This document shows positions 61,561 through 64,000 of a stretch of 64,000 bases of DNA, piece after piece. Source of the DNA: Tolypeutes matacus (lineage: Eukaryota; Chordata; Mammalia; Cingulata; Chlamyphoridae). Numbering within the stretch: position 1 is the stretch's first letter; each line of letters starts with the position of its first letter. The position numbers and the translations under genes are program-made. A model generated the notes under the pieces. That model worked only from the letters and a program-made list of their open reading frames with translations, did not search any database and was not told the DNA's origin. The DNA lies in assembly GCA_026826555.1 (NCBI GenBank), contig JAKSZT010053887.1, positions 65,048,665 to 65,112,664 of the forward strand, given 5' to 3'.

Positions 61561-62239
61561 TATATTGAGTGAAGCAAGCCAGACACAAAAGGACAAATAC
61601 AGTATGATTGGCCCTATTATGAACTAAATATATTATGTGAAATATGAATATGGGTAGAATTCCATATATAAGACTTCTTTGAAGCTGAACAAATATAATG
61701 GTACATAACATTAATTTCAGACAAAAAAACATTATACTAAGTGGAGACCAGACACAGATTACTACATACTGTATGATTCCATTTATATAAAATGTAAATA
61801 TAAATCAATTTCTAGAGATAAAACGTGATTTTGGTTATGTAGGTGTGAGGAAGGAATGCTGAGGGGTGTGGAGTCTTTTTTTTTTTTTTTTTTGGAGTAA
61901 GGAAATTGTTCTAAAGTTTTTGAGATGATGAATGTACAGCTTGTGAATGTACTAAGAGCGATTGATTATAAACTTTGCATAGTATAGCCAGAAATAGTGA
62001 CTATGTGCAATAGAGGAGGCATGGAGAGATTGAAAGGTGAGGAATTATCTTGTTTGTTTGTTTGTCTGGTTTTTGATTATTAGTAGTATTGTTGGAATGA
62101 TGAAAATGCTCTAGTAATGATTGGGATGATGAATGCATAGCTATGTGATTGTAGCAAATGCCATTGATTGTACACTTTGGATGAATTGTATGTATGTTTA
62201 TTAATATGCATCAATAAAATTGATTTGCTAAAAAAAAAT

Positions 62240-63843
62240 CCCACAAGCTGAAGGCAGCAAATATTCTTTTCAATTTAACCTTTGCCACTGTTTGAGCTGT
62301 AAATTTAAATGTGTACACATACACACTTATTACTGAGGAAATACATTAACATAGAAGTCAAATAAATAGACATATGGTTTAAGATTTTATTTTACTTATT
62401 AGAATTCATTTATATTTGTGTATACATATATAGTTGTAATCATCATTTTTCCAAAGAAACACTATGAAGATGTGCAGTTTAAGTGCCTTGAGTTATAGAA
62501 TTGTGAATGTTCTATTTTAAAAATGAATAATTATTCAAAAAAGGAAATGGAAAATCATTATTATTAACTCATATTTAATGCTTGCCAGCCAAGTTGGCAT
62601 ATTAAAAGGATACCAATGTTTTGTCTTCTCTAAATCCATATAACAGACATAATTTATCTCAATTATATCTTTATGTATTTAATTGATTCAATTAAGAAAC
62701 ATCATAAGGAAATCAATCTCTAACTATTTTCAACTGCTATATCTGGTTTTCTAGGGCTTTATTCCAAAATAATAATTCAATAAAAACTAGGAAATCTGCC
62801 CTTGTCTTGACCATTAAAAACAAGTAAATGCTATTGCTTTACTTTTAAGAATAGAAAAATGCAGTGAAATATAATGAATTGATTTCCTTATACATAACAT
62901 TACTTGGGGTGTATAACCCTTGTCAATTACTACACTATTCATGTATGTGGGTTATTAATATATCCTTAGTAATTCTAAAGGGAAGTCAAATCTCTTTGCT
63001 TTAAATTTTACAGAATGTCACTCTTTGTATGCTTGGTCTTAGTGCTTCCATAGCTCCATAGCAAACCTTCCTTATTTCTTTCTCCCTCTTCTTACAGCCA
63101 TCTCTCTGGAAAAGTCCACTATGTCTGCAGAAAAGCTGAATTTAATGAACTCTACATCTCTCTTTGGCTGGATTATCATGAAAGCCAAAATTGTCCAGAA
63201 ATATAAGATGGTTCTGAAATTGGGCTTCAGTTTTGAAGGTATTGGTATTGTCATATAATATGCATACTCAACATTTCACAACTTTGACAGATCAATTGAC
63301 ATAAATATAAAATTAGCATTCTTCTTGCCCTTCTATTTCTTGCTACAAAATTTCAAATACACAAAATGCAAGTGCTAAGAAATTCTGTTAGGTATCCTAC
63401 AATGAATACCTAATTTACATTAAACCTTCATAGTTTAGTTATATAGTATGGAGGCATTCAGATTTGAAAGTTATCTAGAATTTAGAATCTCATTATTATA
63501 ACCCTGATTTACCATTTGGAATTACATATGTTCTGTAGAGAAGTGTTGTTGAAATTTATTATGAAATGATACTTGACATTCTTGGTATGTTGCAGTCTCA
63601 AAGCCATAAATTAACTTTTATCATTATACAGAGTGATATGTGGGCTCACAACACCAATTTATGCACCATTTTTTATGTTGCACAAATTAAGGACCACTTT
63701 CATTTCTGTCTCATCAGTAAAAGCACCCTGGAGATTCTCAGATCAAGACATTATCAAAATCTTTCCTTAGGATGAAACTCATAGTTCTCCACTATTCTAA
63801 AATAGTTCACGTTTATGTTTTCATCTTTTCCACTGTTATGTAG
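62240..63843. other. AT-rich intergenic sequence, one exon-like block
   Basis: No repeat or RNA gene was recognised. A 141-bp block at 63,098-63,238 has splice-site-like edges and is described in the findings. The rest is plain AT-rich DNA. Confidence 0.4.
63098..63238 (+). other. Exon-like block, unassigned
   Basis: Preceded by a pyrimidine-rich tract and TTCTTACAG (63,089-63,097), followed by GTATTG at 63,239. One frame is open throughout (47 codons), with length divisible by three. The minus strand is also open across it (63,072-63,254), so openness alone means little. I do not recognise the product. Confidence 0.25.
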
Positions 63844-64000
63844 TATATTAGTCAGCCAACCAGAAATCTGCTGGCTTTTAAAAAGGGTATTTATTTGGGG
63901 TAGAAGCTTAAAGTGACCAGGCCATAAATCATAAATTACTTCCCTCACCAAATTCTATTCCCATGTTTTGGGGCAAGATGGCTGCTGACATCTGCCAAGA
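63844..64000 (-). repeat. LTR of the four-copy family (minus strand), cut by window edge
   Basis: Reverse complement of the 3' end of the LTRs at 28.7, 35.9 and 38.5 kb: TATATTAGTCAGCC here matches the reverse of GGCTGACTAATACA. It includes TATTTATTTGGGG (the reverse of CCCCAAATAAATA) and, near the edge, 'AAGATGGCTGCTGACAT'. Confidence 0.75.

Larger units (their letters stand above)
56571..62239 (+). mobile_element. Nearly full-length L1 (5' UTR, broken ORF1 and ORF2, 3' UTR)
   Basis: About 5.7 kb. The 5' UTR begins near 56,571, ORF1 has lost its middle, ORF2 runs from 57,768, and the 3' UTR ends with CATCAATAAAATTGATTTGC and an A-tail at about 62,231-62,239. The 3' UTR contains two similar blocks about 180 bases apart (GATGATGAATG at about 61,924 and 62,124) and a T18 run at 61,876-61,893. 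It is the most complete L1 here and the same lineage as 2627-3175 and the 5' half of the 31-kb element. Confidence 0.85.

Overview
This is mammalian nuclear DNA: AT-rich, without a recognisable host protein-coding gene, and made almost entirely of nested retroelements. Eight tRNA-derived SINE hits share the head 'GCAGATGTGGCTCAA', an A box and a GGTTCGATCC-like B box. They look like the tRNA-Ala-derived DAS SINEs known from the nine-banded armadillo, so I infer a xenarthran, most likely Dasypus. This is recognition from memory, not a database match.

Layout. 1-2626 is the 3' part of an ERV-L type (class III) endogenous retrovirus: RNase H, integrase and dUTPase in one frame with two stops, no env, a polypurine tract and a 3' LTR that abuts an L1 tail. 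From 3 to 13 kb there are truncated tails of an ORF1-only LINE (half-L1, HAL1), SINEs, L2 and MIR fossils. 13.3-20.7 kb holds a rearranged L1, a candidate retrocopy and a HAL1/L1 inverted junction. 22.5-29.6 kb is one old minus-strand L1M, split by a HAL1 insertion, a dimeric SINE and a solo LTR. 30.8-37.1 kb is a mosaic L1 carrying two SINEs and an LTR. 38.5-42.2 kb has an LTR, an L2 with RT-domain remains, and an old L1 hit by a young SINE. 43.2-47.4 kb is a near full-length HAL1. 47.4-51.3 kb is a 5'-truncated L1, 52-56.5 kb mostly unique sequence with hAT, MLT1-like and L2 fossils, and 56.6-62.2 kb a nearly full-length L1. A minus-strand LTR runs off the right edge.

The most interesting observation is that the HAL1 at 43.2-47.4 kb has a compound 3' end: a short 3'-UTR module with its own AATAAA and A-run, a spacer of about 150 bp, then a second, longer 3'-UTR module with another AATAAA. 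The same order with a recognisably homologous spacer occurs in a minus-strand copy at 23.5-25.8 kb that sits at a single point inside the old L1M. The two modules therefore moved together as one unit, and I infer a subfamily founded by read-through (3' transduction) into a downstream relative.

No element here looks able to move by itself. Each L1 has broken frames and RT motif changes or deletions. The proteins would have worked as usual for these families: L1 ORF2p (endonuclease and RT) in cis for L1 and in trans for HAL1 and SINEs, and ERV-L Pol for the LTR elements.
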